In this document: in pieces, positions 43,142 through 50,804 of the stretch
Layout of the letters: each line of letters starts with the position of its first letter
Position numbering within the stretch: position 1 is the stretch's first letter
NCBI GenBank assembly: GCA_945641355.1
Contig: CALZEQ010000023.1
Location: forward strand, 1-50,804
Length of the DNA stretch: 50,804 bases
Reading direction: 5' to 3'
Source: an uncultured Mediterranea sp.
Lineage (GTDB): Bacteria > Bacteroidota > Bacteroidia > Bacteroidales > Bacteroidaceae
Position numbers and translations under genes: made by a program
The notes under the pieces: generated by a model
Told to the model about the DNA's origin: nothing
Databases searched by the model: none
What the model saw: only the letters and a program-made list of their open reading frames with translations

Positions 43142-43624
43142 CTATACGATGGTCAGCACTCCCTCAATGGCCAATACCATCAGGACGTAGCGTACCAGTT
43201 TGCCTACCAGCATGGAGAGGGTAGTCAGCCAGATGTTGCTGCGCATATAGCCCAAGGCGATGGCAATGGCCGATCCGATGAAGGGCAGGAAGGCAAAAAA
43301 GCCCATCAAGGCTCCCTTTCCGGAGAGTATGCGCTGCATCCGTTCAATCTTCTCGTGCTTCACACCGCAGTAACGTTCTATCCAGTCCAGACGTCCCAAA
43401 CGTCCCATGTAGTAACAGGTCATGCCTCCCGCCGTATTGCCCAGTGTCACCACGGTTACGCAGATAAAGGGGCTCAGTCCCAGCCCCAATGTGGCGGCCA
43501 GCACCAGTTCCGAACTGAAGGGGATGACACTCCCTGCCAGAAAGGAGGAGAGAAAGAGGCCCACGTAGCCCCAATCCGTCATCAGCTGTACCAAAGTATC
43601 TATAAAAGTGTCCATAAGTTCCAT
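43142..43624 (-). CDS. DedA/YqaA-family membrane protein
   Basis: 160 residues from the Met at 43624; the frame is open further upstream, but that part reads as out-of-frame sequence of the neighbour. The start at 43615 is also possible. It shows the SNARE-associated (DedA/VTT) pattern: GYVGLFLSSFLAGSVIPFSSELVLAA, then GNTAGGMTCYYMGRLGR, and FFAFLPFIGSAIAIALGYMR with the family's conserved Pro and Gly residues. Members help flip lipid carriers or maintain membrane homeostasis. It overlaps the upstream membrane protein gene by about 25 nt and is followed by znuA. Confidence 0.85.
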   Translation of the reverse strand: MELMDTFIDTLVQLMTDWGYVGLFLSSFLAGSVIPFSSELVLAATLGLGLSPFICVTVVTLGNTAGGMTCYYMGRLGRLDWIERYCGVKHEKIERMQRILSGKGALMGFFAFLPFIGSAIAIALGYMRSNIWLTTLSMLVGKLVRYVLMVLAIEGVLTIV

Positions 43625-44610
43625 AGGTAAAGCAACAGCCATCCCGCCATCAGCAGGATGAAGACGATATTCGACCAGCGTCCGCCTGTCAATACCAGAT
43701 AGTGTCCGCCCAGCAGCGCCGTGACGGCCGTCAGCGAAGGCAGCATCTCCACTCCCTTGTCTGGCTGCAACCATACATAAAGCAGCAGGATGCCTCCCAG
43801 CCAGGTGAGGAAGCGCAGGAAGCTGCGTGTACGCAGTTTGTCGTCGTGGCTCATCAGCAGGCAGTGACCCGCACCTATCAGATAGAACAGCGCCAGATAG
43901 CCGACGGTAGCCCATTGCCAAGGCTCCGTCATCCAGCGTATCGGAGTGAAGGCAACCAACTCATGAAAAGGCTGGCAGAACAGTGCCATGTCGCCGTACC
44001 AGAAGGCATGACCCAGCAGGAACCAGTAGGGTATGCTCCATCCCAACAGCGAGGCAAAGAAACTGCGTCCGCTGAACGAACGGAACAGCGAGGCACCTAT
44101 CCAAAAGAGCGGTGCCAGCCACGTGAGCTGGGGAAAAGCCAGACTACCGATGCCCAGACAGAGAAAGGAGTGAAACAGGTGGACCGGCGGGCGGGCACTC
44201 TGGTAGCTGCGGAACAGGAAGTAGAGCGACGGCCACATCAGCAGCGCCACTACCCCTCCGATCCCCAGCCCATACAGTGTAGGACAGGCAGCCATCAACA
44301 GATAGTAGAGGGCGGTCTGTACCGAGGCCCGCATACGTATCAGGGCAAACGAGTTGTTCACCCCTATCAGCAGGCAACCGATGCCTCCGCACAACAACAG
44401 GTTGAGCAGCAGTCCCCAGGAGGCAGAGAGACGGCTGCCCACATAGTGCTGCCAAAGTGGATAGCTTGTCCGGCCACCGGTAAAGGCTGCATCGGGCAGC
44501 AGCAGGACCATCAGCAGCCACCCTGTCAGCGCGATGAGCACTGCCAGCGGCAATGTCCATCGTCCGGTAGTCACTTTGCCTTGCAGCCGTTTGCTTCTGT
44601 ATCCTGTCAT
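43600..44610 (-). CDS. Polytopic inner-membrane protein of unknown function
   Basis: 336 residues, almost entirely hydrophobic, with about ten predicted spans, starting at about 20-40 (LPLAVLIALTGWLLMVLLL). A conserved-looking cytosolic loop is NNSFALIRMRASVQTALYYLL near 84-104. It resembles the Bacteroidota families of membrane proteins found near purD (DUF6427-like), but I am not sure of this. It is not an ABC permease as far as I can see: no coupling-helix EAA-type motif. It lies between purD and the DedA-like gene and is probably part of the same transcript. Confidence 0.7.
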   Translation of the reverse strand: MTGYRSKRLQGKVTTGRWTLPLAVLIALTGWLLMVLLLPDAAFTGGRTSYPLWQHYVGSRLSASWGLLLNLLLCGGIGCLLIGVNNSFALIRMRASVQTALYYLLMAACPTLYGLGIGGVVALLMWPSLYFLFRSYQSARPPVHLFHSFLCLGIGSLAFPQLTWLAPLFWIGASLFRSFSGRSFFASLLGWSIPYWFLLGHAFWYGDMALFCQPFHELVAFTPIRWMTEPWQWATVGYLALFYLIGAGHCLLMSHDDKLRTRSFLRFLTWLGGILLLYVWLQPDKGVEMLPSLTAVTALLGGHYLVLTGGRWSNIVFILLMAGWLLLYLWNLWTLL

Positions 44611-44705
44611 CTTGCGTGTACCTCCTCCAGCTTGATTACTGATTATTGATTACTGATTTGCTTCTGTATCCAGTCGTACCTCCTCCTGCTGATGTCACCT
44701 TGCGT
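44585..44705. repeat. Imperfect tandem duplication between purD and the membrane-protein gene
   Basis: The block GCTTCTGTATCC followed by GTACCTCCTCC occurs at about 44590-44632 and again at 44659-44689, partly rearranged. The first copy covers the first codons of the membrane protein gene, the second lies in its leader. A short duplication, possibly affecting translation start strength. Confidence 0.5.
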
Positions 44706-45979
44706 TACAGGTCAAAACCGATGTCGCGGCGGAAATACTTCTTGTCGAAGTCAATCATTTCGGCCACCCGGTAGCTCTTCGCCAGTGCCTCCTCTTTTGT
44801 CTCTCCGTACGAGCAGACTGCGATGACACGTCCGCCATTGGTTACGATTTCTCCCTCTTTCTCGACCGTACCGGCATGGAACAGGATGCTGTCTGTAGCG
44901 GCAGCCTTGTCGAATCCCTTCATCACCTTCCCCTTCTCGTAGGCTTCGGGATAACCTCCGCTCACCAGCATGACGCAGGCTGCCGTACGCGGATCCTCCT
45001 CCAGCTGATAGCAGTCCAGGTTGCCGGCATCTACACCTTCCAGCAGCTCCACCAGATCGCTCTTGATGCGCAGCATCACGCTCTCCGTCTCCGGATCGCC
45101 CATGCGTACATTATACTCGATGACCATCGGTTCGCCTCCCACGTTGATCAGTCCCAAGAAGATGAATCCCTTGTACAGGATACCTTCCTGCTGCAGTCCG
45201 TTGACGGTAGGCTCGATGATGCGTGTGCGCACCTTCTCCATGAAGCACTCGTCGGCAAAGGGTACAGGCGTCACGCTACCCATACCTCCGGTGTTCAGTC
45301 CCTTGTCTCCCTCACCGATGCGCTTGTAGTCCTTAGCCACGGGCAGCACCTTGTAGTGACATCCGTCCGTCAGTACGAACACCGAACACTCGATGCCGCT
45401 CAAGAACTCCTCTATCACCACCGTAGCGCTGGCCTGTCCGAACATGCCTCCCAGCATCTCCTTCAGTTCGCGTTGCGCCTCCTGCAGGTCGGGCAGTATC
45501 AATACCCCCTTGCCGGCACACAGTCCGTCGGCCTTCAGCACGTAGGGTGCTTTCAGTGTAGCCAGAAAGTCGAATCCCTCCTGCAGCCGTTCGGCGGTGA
45601 TGCTCTTGTAGCGGGCGGTAGGGATGCCGTGTCTCATCATGAATGCCTTGGCAAACTCCTTGCTTCCCTCCAGCTGGGCACCGGCTGCCGTCGGTCCGAT
45701 GACGGCGATGTGCCGTGTCCTGTCGTCCTGCTTGAAGCTATCGTAGATGCCCTTCACCAGCGGGTCTTCCGGACCCACCACTACCATCTGCACCTCGTTC
45801 TGAAGGGCAAATGCCTTCAGGGCATCGAAGTCTGTGGCCTTCAGCGGCACGTTTTCGCCCACTGCGCCTGTACCGGCGTTTCCTGGGGCAATGTACAGTT
45901 TCTCCACTCGTGGGCTTTGCGCTATCTTCCATGCCAAGGCATGTTCGCGTCCGCCCGATCCTAACAAAAGTACTTTCAT
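44705..45979 (-). CDS. purD: Phosphoribosylamine-glycine ligase
   Basis: ATP-dependent joining of glycine to phosphoribosylamine, the second step of purine synthesis (cytoplasm). 424 residues, normal for PurD. ATP-grasp hallmarks: the N-terminal [15 protein letters not shown] (5-19), [15 protein letters not shown] near 144-158, [11 protein letters not shown] near 188-198, [11 protein letters not shown] near 229-239 (family signature), and [11 protein letters not shown] near 284-294 with metal ligands. It follows the peptidase gene by 22 nt. Nothing unusual is seen. Confidence 0.97.
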   Translation of the reverse strand: MKVLLLGSGGREHALAWKIAQSPRVEKLYIAPGNAGTGAVGENVPLKATDFDALKAFALQNEVQMVVVGPEDPLVKGIYDSFKQDDRTRHIAVIGPTAAGAQLEGSKEFAKAFMMRHGIPTARYKSITAERLQEGFDFLATLKAPYVLKADGLCAGKGVLILPDLQEAQRELKEMLGGMFGQASATVVIEEFLSGIECSVFVLTDGCHYKVLPVAKDYKRIGEGDKGLNTGGMGSVTPVPFADECFMEKVRTRIIEPTVNGLQQEGILYKGFIFLGLINVGGEPMVIEYNVRMGDPETESVMLRIKSDLVELLEGVDAGNLDCYQLEEDPRTAACVMLVSGGYPEAYEKGKVMKGFDKAAATDSILFHAGTVEKEGEIVTNGGRVIAVCSYGETKEEALAKSYRVAEMIDFDKKYFRRDIGFDL

Positions 45980-46001
45980 GCTCTATCGTTTTTTTGGGTT
46001 T

Positions 46002-48227
46002 TTACAGATGTTCTTCAAAATAGCTCGTTATCTTTTCGTGCAGATGCACCCGGTCGCGTCCCGCCACGTTGTGCTTGTGCGTGGGGTAGATGAAGAGATC
46101 GGGATAGGTACGTGCATCCACGCAAGCCTTGATGAACGACAGCGTGTGCTGCGGCACACACGTGTCGTCGTGGTCGTCGTGTATCAGCAGCAGACGGCCC
46201 TTCAGCTGTCCCGCCAGATTCTTCAGGTCGCATTCGCGGTATCCGTCGGGATTGGTTTGCGGCGTGTCCATGTAGCGTTCGCCATACATCACCTCGTAAT
46301 ACCGCCAGTCGATGACCGGTCCGCCTGCCACTCCCACCTTGAAGAGGTCGGGATAGCGCAGCATCAGTGCCGTGGTCATGTGTCCGCCGAAGCTCCAGCC
46401 ATGTACGCCGATGCGGTCGCCGTCCACGTAGGGCAGGCTCTTCAGCCACTCAGCTCCCTTCACCTGGTCCTTGCACTCCTCCACGCCCAGGTGGCGGAAG
46501 GTACACTCCTCGAACACTTTGCCCCGGTTGGAGCTGCCTCGGTTGTCCAGGGTGAAAAGCACGTATCCCTTCGATGCCATGTAGAGATCCCATCCCCTGA
46601 CACCGTGCATGAATCCGTTGGTCACCAGCTGCGCGTGCGGTCCGCCATATACATATATAATAGCCGGATACTTCTTCCCCTGCTCCATCCGTGCCGGTTT
46701 CACCAGACGGTAGTGCAGGTCGGTCACTCCGTCGGCGGCCTTCAGCGTGCCCGTCTCGATAACGGGCATCTCCAGCCCTTCGTAGGGGTCAGAGGCTGTC
46801 ATCAGCACACACTCCTTCCCTCCTTCACCCGGTGCGGTAGAGCGGATGCTCACCCTGCGGGGCAACTCCGGCGCAGATGCTTCGTCCAGCAGCCTGATGC
46901 CCTTGCCGCCCGACAGACGTGCCCGGTGCGTCCCTTCGTCACTGCCTATCCGCCAGCGCCGTCCGTCCTTCAGGCGTATGGCACTGATGTTGCTTTGCAG
47001 CGGTGAGACCTCTGTAGTGGTCACTATCACCGAACGGGTCCGTTGGTCGAAGCCTACTATCTGCTGCACCATCCAGGGGCCCGACGTGAGCTGCCGTATC
47101 AGCCGACCCTGCGTGTCGTACAGATAGAGATGGTTCCATCCGTCGCGTTCACTCTGCAGGATAAACTGCTCCTTGTCCCATGGCACGAAGCAGATGGGCT
47201 GCTGCGGTTCCACATACGTCGGTCGCTGCTCCTCGTAGAGCCGTTGCATCAGTCGTCCGTCCGCCGCACTGTAGCGGCACAGCACGGCATGGTTCTGGTC
47301 GCGGTTCAGCTCCATCAGGTAGAGGCTCTCCCCATCCGGAGCCCATGCCAGGTTGGTGAAGTAGCGGTCTGTGGGGTCGCCCGTCTGCAGCCACACGTTG
47401 CGCCCGCTCCTTACATCGTATATACCCACCATCACTTGGTGGCTCGTCATCCCCGCCATGGGGTATCTCACTTCGTCCAGTTCGCCTGTGCGAGCGGTGA
47501 TGTCTACCAGCGGATAGGTGGTCACCATCCGTTCGTCCATGCGGTAGTAGGCCAGTTGCTCGCCGTCGGGACTCCAGAAGGTCCCCTTGCTGATGCCGAA
47601 CTCGTTGCGGTGCACGCTCTGTCCGCACACCACTCCGGCAGGCTCGTCCGTCAGCTGCACTTCACGACCCTCCGCCGTCAGCACCCACAGGTTGTTGTCG
47701 CGCGTATAGGCCAGATGGCGGCTCCGTTCGTTCCACTCCTCGTGGGCCGCTCCTTGCGGATGGGGCTGGCTCCACACCACCTCACCTTCCGTCCAAGGCT
47801 CACCCTTTTGCGGTCCGCCCACCAGCACGCGCTCCCGACCCGTGTCCAGCAGCAACAGCAGCCGTCCCTCGTCCGCAGGGTCGGCCGTCACCTCTGCCCT
47901 CAGCAGGCTCTTCATGGGGCTTAGCCCCTGTTGTTTCAGCAGTAGGTTTGCCTCGTCCAGCGTCAGAGCCGTGAACTGTTCGGCCACCTTCATGTGGCCG
48001 TTCAGGCGCATCCCCTTCAGGCATCCAGCCTCTCGTTCCAGGCAGATGTCATCGCCTGCCCACACATAACTGCTGCCCGCTACCCTACGGTAGTCCGTGC
48101 CTCCTGGTATCAGTTCCTCCAGTGTCGGTTTCCGCTCCGTCTGTGCCATTGTAGTCATTGTCCATCCCATGAGGGCGGCCACTGCCAGCGCCGCTCCTCT
48201 GCATGCATATCTTCTCATATCGGTCAC
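46002..48227 (-). CDS. ptpA: Secreted prolyl tripeptidyl peptidase-like S9 peptidase
   Basis: 741 residues with a signal peptide (about 1-29, ending TTMAQ). An eight-bladed beta-propeller region (about 60-480) precedes an alpha/beta-hydrolase domain. The triad is Ser612 (GWSFGGHMT), Asp687 in HDDHDDTC and His719 in HKHNVAGRDRVHL. These align with the recalled S603/D678/H710 of the Porphyromonas prolyl tripeptidyl aminopeptidase with a constant offset of nine. DPP IV-type specificity is the alternative. The usual Tyr of GWSYGG is Phe here. It cleaves short peptides from proteins with proline at the third position and acts in the periplasm or at the surface. The start codon overlaps the stop of the RNA methyltransferase gene. 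Confidence 0.9.
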   Translation of the reverse strand: MTDMRRYACRGAALAVAALMGWTMTTMAQTERKPTLEELIPGGTDYRRVAGSSYVWAGDDICLEREAGCLKGMRLNGHMKVAEQFTALTLDEANLLLKQQGLSPMKSLLRAEVTADPADEGRLLLLLDTGRERVLVGGPQKGEPWTEGEVVWSQPHPQGAAHEEWNERSRHLAYTRDNNLWVLTAEGREVQLTDEPAGVVCGQSVHRNEFGISKGTFWSPDGEQLAYYRMDERMVTTYPLVDITARTGELDEVRYPMAGMTSHQVMVGIYDVRSGRNVWLQTGDPTDRYFTNLAWAPDGESLYLMELNRDQNHAVLCRYSAADGRLMQRLYEEQRPTYVEPQQPICFVPWDKEQFILQSERDGWNHLYLYDTQGRLIRQLTSGPWMVQQIVGFDQRTRSVIVTTTEVSPLQSNISAIRLKDGRRWRIGSDEGTHRARLSGGKGIRLLDEASAPELPRRVSIRSTAPGEGGKECVLMTASDPYEGLEMPVIETGTLKAADGVTDLHYRLVKPARMEQGKKYPAIIYVYGGPHAQLVTNGFMHGVRGWDLYMASKGYVLFTLDNRGSSNRGKVFEECTFRHLGVEECKDQVKGAEWLKSLPYVDGDRIGVHGWSFGGHMTTALMLRYPDLFKVGVAGGPVIDWRYYEVMYGERYMDTPQTNPDGYRECDLKNLAGQLKGRLLLIHDDHDDTCVPQHTLSFIKACVDARTYPDLFIYPTHKHNVAGRDRVHLHEKITSYFEEHL

Positions 48228-49624
48228 TCTTCCTTATGTTGCTGTCTCCGTTTCCGTTCCGGATACGACTCTCCTGAGCGCGGTTTCCACCTCCGGCTGT
48301 CTGCCTCGTCACCGTTGCGTCGTTCCCTGCGCGGCTCGTTGCGCTCTTCATAACGACCTGCAGTACGTCCTTCGCGCCGACCTGTGCCACGCTGCTCGAT
48401 GCGTGCCTCGCGTCGGCTGCCACTGCGTCGGCGTTCTGCCTCGTCGCGGGATGGCTTGTTCAGCTCTTCCCCGCTGCCGCGGAAGGCGCGGTACGTGCCG
48501 TCAAACAGTTCGTACTGCCTGTATTCGCACTCCAGTGGGCCGTTGTTCAGTGCCACCCGGCGGGTAGCCTTCAGCCCGATGCTGTCGAAGCACTCGTCGC
48601 GATACGACAATATCCACGCCTCGCCGCCCGCCATGGCATGCTTCAGCCGCTCGCCTATCATGCGATACAGTCCCAGCAGGTCGTCCGTCGAGATGCGCTC
48701 TCCGTAGGGCGGATTGGTCACTATGATAGCCCGCTCGGCCGGCTTCTCAAACTGCTGGAAAGGTTGCAGTTTCAGTTCGATGTCGTGCAGAGCTCCGGCC
48801 GCCTTCATGTTGCGCCGGGCCGTCTCGATGGCACGTGGCGCATTGTCGTAGGCATAGATGCGGTGGTTGAAGTCGCGTTCGCGGCTGTCGTCGTTGTATA
48901 TCCTCTGCAGCAGGTCTGCGTCAAAGTCCGGCCAGCGTTCAAAGGCAAACTCTTTGCGGAAGATGCCCGGTGCGATGTTGCGCGCTATCAGTTCCGCCTC
49001 TATCGGTATGGTACCCGAGCCGCACATCGGGTCTATCAGGTCGCACTCGCCGCGCCATCCCGTCATCAGTATCATGCCTGCCGCCAGTACCTCGTTCAGC
49101 GGAGCCTCCATCGTCTCCTGCCGGTAACCCCTACGATGCAGCGACTCGCCGCTCGAATCTACCGACAGCGTACACTGCCGCTCTGCGATGTGTATATTCA
49201 GCTGCACATCAGCTCCGTTCAGCCGCACGCTGGGTCGCTTGCCGAGGTGTTCACTGAAGTGGTCGGCAATGGCATCCTTCACGCGGTAGACCACGAATTT
49301 GCTGTGCCTAAACTCCTGGCTGTATACCGTGGCATCCACGGCAAACGTCTTCTCCACGTCCAGCCACTTTTCCCATTCCACGGCCTTCACCGCCTGGTAC
49401 ACCTCGTCGGCATCAGTCGCCTCGAAGTGTGCGATAGGTTTCAGTATGCGCAGGGCGGTGCGCAGGCACAGGTTGGCCCTGTACATCATCTCCTTGTCAC
49501 CTCTGAAGGCCACCATGCGTCGTCCCATTACTACGTCGTCCGCCCCCAGTTCCGTCAGTTCTTGGGCCAGCACCTCCTCCAGCCCCGGCAGCGTCTTGGC
49601 CACCATTTCAAATGTTTCGCTCAT
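48224..49624 (-). CDS. THUMP-domain 23S rRNA (guanine-N2) methyltransferase, RlmL-like
   Basis: 466 residues from Met at 49624 (MSETFEMVAKTLPGLEEVL), chosen for family fit and a GAGG just upstream; a start at 49678 overlapping the cysE stop in ATGA is also possible. The THUMP region is about 50-160. The SAM motif DPMCGSGTIPIEAELIARN lies near 202-220 and the catalytic NPPYGER near 308-314, typical of N2-guanine methyltransferases. The last 75 residues are a low-complexity tail very rich in Arg, Glu and Gly (for example RREGRTAGRYEERNEPRRER), probably disordered and RNA-binding. The gene is followed by the peptidase gene, overlapping by 4 nt. Confidence 0.9.
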   Translation of the reverse strand: MSETFEMVAKTLPGLEEVLAQELTELGADDVVMGRRMVAFRGDKEMMYRANLCLRTALRILKPIAHFEATDADEVYQAVKAVEWEKWLDVEKTFAVDATVYSQEFRHSKFVVYRVKDAIADHFSEHLGKRPSVRLNGADVQLNIHIAERQCTLSVDSSGESLHRRGYRQETMEAPLNEVLAAGMILMTGWRGECDLIDPMCGSGTIPIEAELIARNIAPGIFRKEFAFERWPDFDADLLQRIYNDDSRERDFNHRIYAYDNAPRAIETARRNMKAAGALHDIELKLQPFQQFEKPAERAIIVTNPPYGERISTDDLLGLYRMIGERLKHAMAGGEAWILSYRDECFDSIGLKATRRVALNNGPLECEYRQYELFDGTYRAFRGSGEELNKPSRDEAERRRSGSRREARIEQRGTGRREGRTAGRYEERNEPRRERRNGDEADSRRWKPRSGESYPERKRRQQHKEE

Positions 49625-49674
49625 ATCCTCGTCTACGTTCGTTGTCTCGTTTCTTTCTGCTGCGTCACGCCCGT

Positions 49675-50574
49675 TCATCGCCGCTGCACGATGCGTGCTC
49701 CGGCGGGCACGTCCTCCGTCACCCAGATGTTGCCGCCCACCGTGGCGCCGCGTCCTATGGTGATGCGTCCCAGTATGGTGGCGTTACTATACACTATCAC
49801 GTCGTCCTCCAATATAGGGTGGCGAGCTATCCCCTTCACGGGGTTGCCTTGCTCGTCAAGCGGGAAGCTGCGTGCGCCCAGCGTCACGCCCTGATAGAGC
49901 TTTACGCCGCGGCCTATGATGCACGTCTCGCCTATCACCACGCCCGTGCCGTGGTCTATGGTGAAGTGGCTGCCTATCTGCGCTCCCGGGTGTATGTCGA
50001 TGCCTGTTTCGCTATGGGCCATCTCTGTGATGATGCGCGGTATCAGCGGTACGCCTATCTCCAGCAGGGCATGTGCCAGCCGGTAGTTGCTGATGGCTCG
50101 GATGGCGGGGTAGCAACATATCACCTCGGCGTGCGATGTAGCTGCGGGGTCACCGTTGTAGGCAGCCTCTACGTCTGTAGCCAGCAGCTGCCTCAGGCCG
50201 GGCAGACGGGCTATCAGTTCGGCCGCTTTCATGGCTGCTGTTTGGCGTATCTCTTCGGCTGCTACCACGTGGCTGTCCGCTCCACCGCCTCCGCCAAAGC
50301 AGAGTCCGGCAGCTATCTGCTCCGTCAGCAGGGCATGTAGCCGCTCCACATTCACGCCTATGTGATAGGCCGTGGTGCGACTGTTGAACACGGGGGTTCC
50401 ATAATATCCTGGGAAGATGATGGCACGTACCAGCTCCACGACGTCGTGCAGGGCCCCAGCCGATGGCATGGGCAGTCCGTCTGCCTGCTTGTGTACCAGT
50501 CCTTTGTACGACTGGCTGTCTGCCAGTTCGTCTACGGCCTTTGTCAGTATATCAGTAAAGTTGAATGCACTCAT
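49675..50574 (-). CDS. cysE: Serine O-acetyltransferase
   Basis: Makes O-acetylserine, the precursor of cysteine. 299 residues, the EpsC/CysE long form: a helical N-terminal domain to about 150, then a left-handed beta-helix of hexapeptide repeats (GIDIHPGAQIGSHFTIDHGT, GVVIGETCIIGRGVKLYQG). The catalytic pair is expected in the IDHGTGVVIGET segment near 208-219 and HSETGIDIHPGA near 187-198. A run of six glycines (FGGGGGADS) lies near 93-99 in the N-terminal domain. First gene of the minus-strand block; a TATCTTTG box lies 30 nt upstream. Confidence 0.95.
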   Translation of the reverse strand: MSAFNFTDILTKAVDELADSQSYKGLVHKQADGLPMPSAGALHDVVELVRAIIFPGYYGTPVFNSRTTAYHIGVNVERLHALLTEQIAAGLCFGGGGGADSHVVAAEEIRQTAAMKAAELIARLPGLRQLLATDVEAAYNGDPAATSHAEVICCYPAIRAISNYRLAHALLEIGVPLIPRIITEMAHSETGIDIHPGAQIGSHFTIDHGTGVVIGETCIIGRGVKLYQGVTLGARSFPLDEQGNPVKGIARHPILEDDVIVYSNATILGRITIGRGATVGGNIWVTEDVPAGARIVQRR

Positions 50575-50603
50575 GCGTAATCTATGCGAGTTAAAAAGTG
50601 GGG

Positions 50604-50611
50604 CAAAGATA
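50604..50611 (-). promoter_or_regulatory. Candidate -7 box for cysE
   Basis: TATCTTTG on the minus strand, 29 nt before the start codon; no TTTG at -33. Typical position for a Bacteroidota promoter. Confidence 0.5.
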
Positions 50612-50699
50612 CGAAATTGTGACTAAAAATCCTACACATCACCTATTTATAGTACATATATCCCATATTTATGGTATTCTCCCGTCTTTCGTCATGCGC

Positions 50700-50707
50700 T
50701 ATCTTTG
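50700..50707 (+). promoter_or_regulatory. Candidate -7 box reading out of the window
   Basis: TATCTTTG on the plus strand near the right edge, pointing to a gene outside the window. The rest of 50612-50804 holds no gene that I can see. Confidence 0.35.
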
Positions 50708-50804
50708 CATCGAAAGAACATGCAGATGTATTTTCATGCAAATAAATGAAGGCTATAGTTGATTACTGCGTTGTAAAATGCACATTATCTTCCATCATCG
50801 ACAG

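Noticed and set aside
43600..44610. Missing ZnuB permease
   Set aside because: Considered because of the nearby ZnuA and ZnuC genes, but the span count and lack of ABC permease motifs argue against it.
48638..49894. 418-residue plus-strand reading frame
   Set aside because: Antisense to the rRNA methyltransferase and cysE; no recognisable features.

Overview
The window looks like a chromosome segment of a Bacteroides-type gut bacterium (Bacteroidota). The reasons are two SusC/SusD outer-membrane pairs, each with an ECF sigma factor and a FecR-type anti-sigma, lipoproteins with Bacteroidota-style leaders, promoter boxes of the form TTTG-N19-21-TAnnTTTG, and the block LOG/DUF4271/hemD/rnpA/yidD/tatD. 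Most coding DNA is GC-rich. The stretches around 24.6-26.9 kb and 28.9-33.9 kb are visibly more AT-rich. I saw no tRNA, rRNA, CRISPR array or intact transposase.

Layout. 1-1102 is a non-coding leader rich in repeats. A 41-bp inverted repeat (140-180 / 806-846) encloses a near-perfect promoter and a two-hairpin REP-like element. 1103-2915 holds argB, an ECF sigma factor and a small membrane protein that is probably its anti-sigma. 3312-7840 (minus) holds a GIN-domain lipoprotein, then the housekeeping block tatD, yidD, rnpA, hemD, DUF4271 and a LOG-family protein, with a clear promoter at 7871-7902. 8058-12421 holds an SDR oxidoreductase, queH, an M16 peptidase (minus), an arabinose-5-phosphate isomerase and a PfkB kinase.

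12478-24506 is the first polysaccharide-utilisation locus (PUL 1): ECF sigma, a secreted serine hydrolase placed between sigma and anti-sigma, FecR, SusC, SusD and a large GH106-like enzyme. 24507-26984 is an accessory island: nested 15-mer repeats, three copies of an AT-rich core with 9-nt-period flanks, a broken ATPase fragment and a Fic protein. 26985-35783 is PUL 2: ECF sigma, FecR, SusC, SusD and a secreted protein of unknown family. 36223-41225 is a further unit with its own promoter box. It encodes a 1025-residue protein joining a cellobiose-2-epimerase-like domain to a clan GH-A-like glycosidase domain, followed by a second unclassified secreted protein.

41424-50574 (minus) is mainly core genes read from cysE: cysE, an rRNA methyltransferase, a prolyl tripeptidyl peptidase-like enzyme, purD, two membrane proteins, and a ZnuA/ZnuC pair with no permease gene beside it.

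How it works together (inference): the SusC proteins carry an N-terminal signalling (STN) domain. Substrate binding should therefore signal through FecR to the ECF factor and switch on each locus. SusC/D import oligosaccharides, which the neighbouring secreted or periplasmic enzymes trim. In the last unit an epimerase and a glycosidase on one chain may act in sequence on the same disaccharide.
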